Assembly: GCA_008360975.2 (NCBI GenBank)
Contig: VLJF02000047.1
Location: forward strand, 3,099,698 to 3,163,697
DNA: 64,000 nt
Direction of reading: 5' to 3'
Source: Lichenostomus cassidix
Lineage: Eukaryota > Chordata > Aves > Passeriformes > Meliphagidae
The notes under the pieces were generated by a model. It saw only the letters and a program-made list of their open reading frames with translations. It was not told the origin of the DNA and did not search any database. How positions within the stretch are numbered: position 1 is the stretch's first letter; every line of letters starts with the position of its first letter. This document shows, piece after piece, positions 63,230 to 64,000 of this stretch. The position numbers were made by a program, and so were the translations under genes.

Positions 63230-64000
63230 AAGTCCACTTCCAGGTCACTTACTTGGTACAGATCCCAGGAAAAACCAGGTCTCCATCACAGGCCCTCCAT
63301 GTCCACTTCCAGGTCACTTACATTGTACAGATCCCAGGAAAAACCAGGTCTCCATCACAGGCCCTCCAAGTCCACCTCCACGCCCCTTACTTTCTACAGA
63401 CCGCGGGGCAATCCAGGTCTCCAGCATAGACGCTCCAAGTCCACTTCCAGGTCACTTACTTTGTACAGATCCCAGGAAAAACCAGGTCTCCATCACAGGC
63501 GTTCTATGTCCACTTCCAGGTCACTTACTTTGTACAGATCCCAGGATAAACCAGGTCTCCATCACAGGCCCTCCAAGTCCACTTCCAGGTCACTTACTTT
63601 GTACAGATCCCAGGAAAAACCAGGTCTCCATCACAGGCCCTCAAAGTCCACTTCCAGGTCACTTACGTTGCAAAGATCCCTGGAAAAACCAGGTCTCCAT
63701 CACAGGCGTTCTAAGTCCATCTCAAGGCCACTTACTTTATACACAGCATGGGAACATCATGGCCTCCAGCACAGACGCTCTAAGTCCACGTCCACCCCAC
63801 TTACCTTGTACAGATCCCAGGAAAAACCAGGTCTCCATCACCGGCACTCTATGTCCACTTCCAGGTCACTTACCTTGTACAGATCCCAGGAAAAACCAGG
63901 TCTCCAGCATAGACGCTCCAAGTCCACCTCCACGCCACTTACTTTCTACAGACCGCGGGGCAATCCAGGTCTCCAGCATAGACGCTCCAAGTCCACTTCC
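63230..64000 (-). repeat. Local duplicated stretch, right member
   Basis: It repeats the variant order of 60500-61300, with GATCCCTGGAAAAACC near 63676 and TTTATACACAGC near 63737. It continues past the window end. Confidence 0.65.

Larger units (their letters stand above)
49581..64000 (-). repeat. 69-bp satellite array from LTR copy 3 to window end
   Basis: About 209 monomers, GTAAGT on the - strand, continuing beyond the window. It includes higher-order members 4 and 5 as a direct tandem pair. A following stretch to about 57.42 kb repeats 46.17-48.79 kb. Type C copies fall near 57.6, 58.65, 59.05, 61.05, 61.7, 62.8 and 63.75 kb. The stretches near 60.5-61.3 kb and 63.2-64.0 kb also resemble each other, sharing the GATCCCTGGAAAAACC and TTTATACACAGC variants. 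No gene is seen. Confidence 0.96.

Noticed and set aside
1..64000. CRISPR array or bacterial repeat locus
   Set aside because: The units abut with no unique spacers, the repeat is far longer than CRISPR repeats, and no cas genes or bacterial genes are present; the inserted LTRs are eukaryotic.
1..64000. Known centromeric satellite such as the 171-bp alpha type
   Set aside because: The period is 69 bp and I see no matching landmark such as a CENP-B box (TTCG....CGGG pattern). Centromeric location cannot be judged from the window.

Overview
This window is essentially all tandem satellite DNA from a eukaryote. The satellite architecture, the solo long terminal repeats (LTRs) and the placeholder assembly gaps together suggest a vertebrate, most likely a mammal; I cannot name the species. 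I find no convincing protein-coding gene, tRNA, rRNA or CRISPR array. The basic unit is a 69-bp monomer (for example bases 1-69), present roughly 890 times. Each canonical monomer carries a consensus 5' splice-donor motif (AAG or AAA followed by GTAAGT) on one strand. It is stop-free in all three frames on the other strand, which produces many long but probably meaningless open frames.

Layout: 1-10807 is array with the GTAAGT motif on the + strand. 10808-11307 is exactly 500 N. From 11308 to the end the array runs in the opposite orientation, with GTAAGT on the - strand, and is interrupted by a second 500-N gap at 28013-28512. Three near-identical 510-511-bp solo LTRs (17269-17779, 42777-43286, 49066-49575) sit in the array. 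Each starts TGT, ends ACA and is flanked by the same 5-bp duplication CCATC at the same monomer position. They therefore look like one ancient insertion that was later copied along with the array.

Monomers fall into recognisable subtypes: canonical type A; CpG-containing type B with a GGCAATCC/GGATTGCC core; type C with a GCATGGGCACATC core; and a 68-bp type E in which GTAAGT has become GTCAGT. These are arranged in larger duplicated blocks: five related copies of a unit of about 2.3 kb starting near 30488, 35577, 45110, 51401 and 53743, a 4.7-kb block copied at an offset of about 6.29 kb, and a block of about 0.8 kb in three copies (33.0, 37.9 and 39.5 kb). The array continues past both window ends.

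Nothing here works as a gene system in the ordinary sense. The most interesting possibility is RNA-level: transcription of the GTAAGT strand would give a satellite RNA with a U1-snRNA-complementary site about every 69 nt, while the LTR promoters point the other way, into the stop-free strand.
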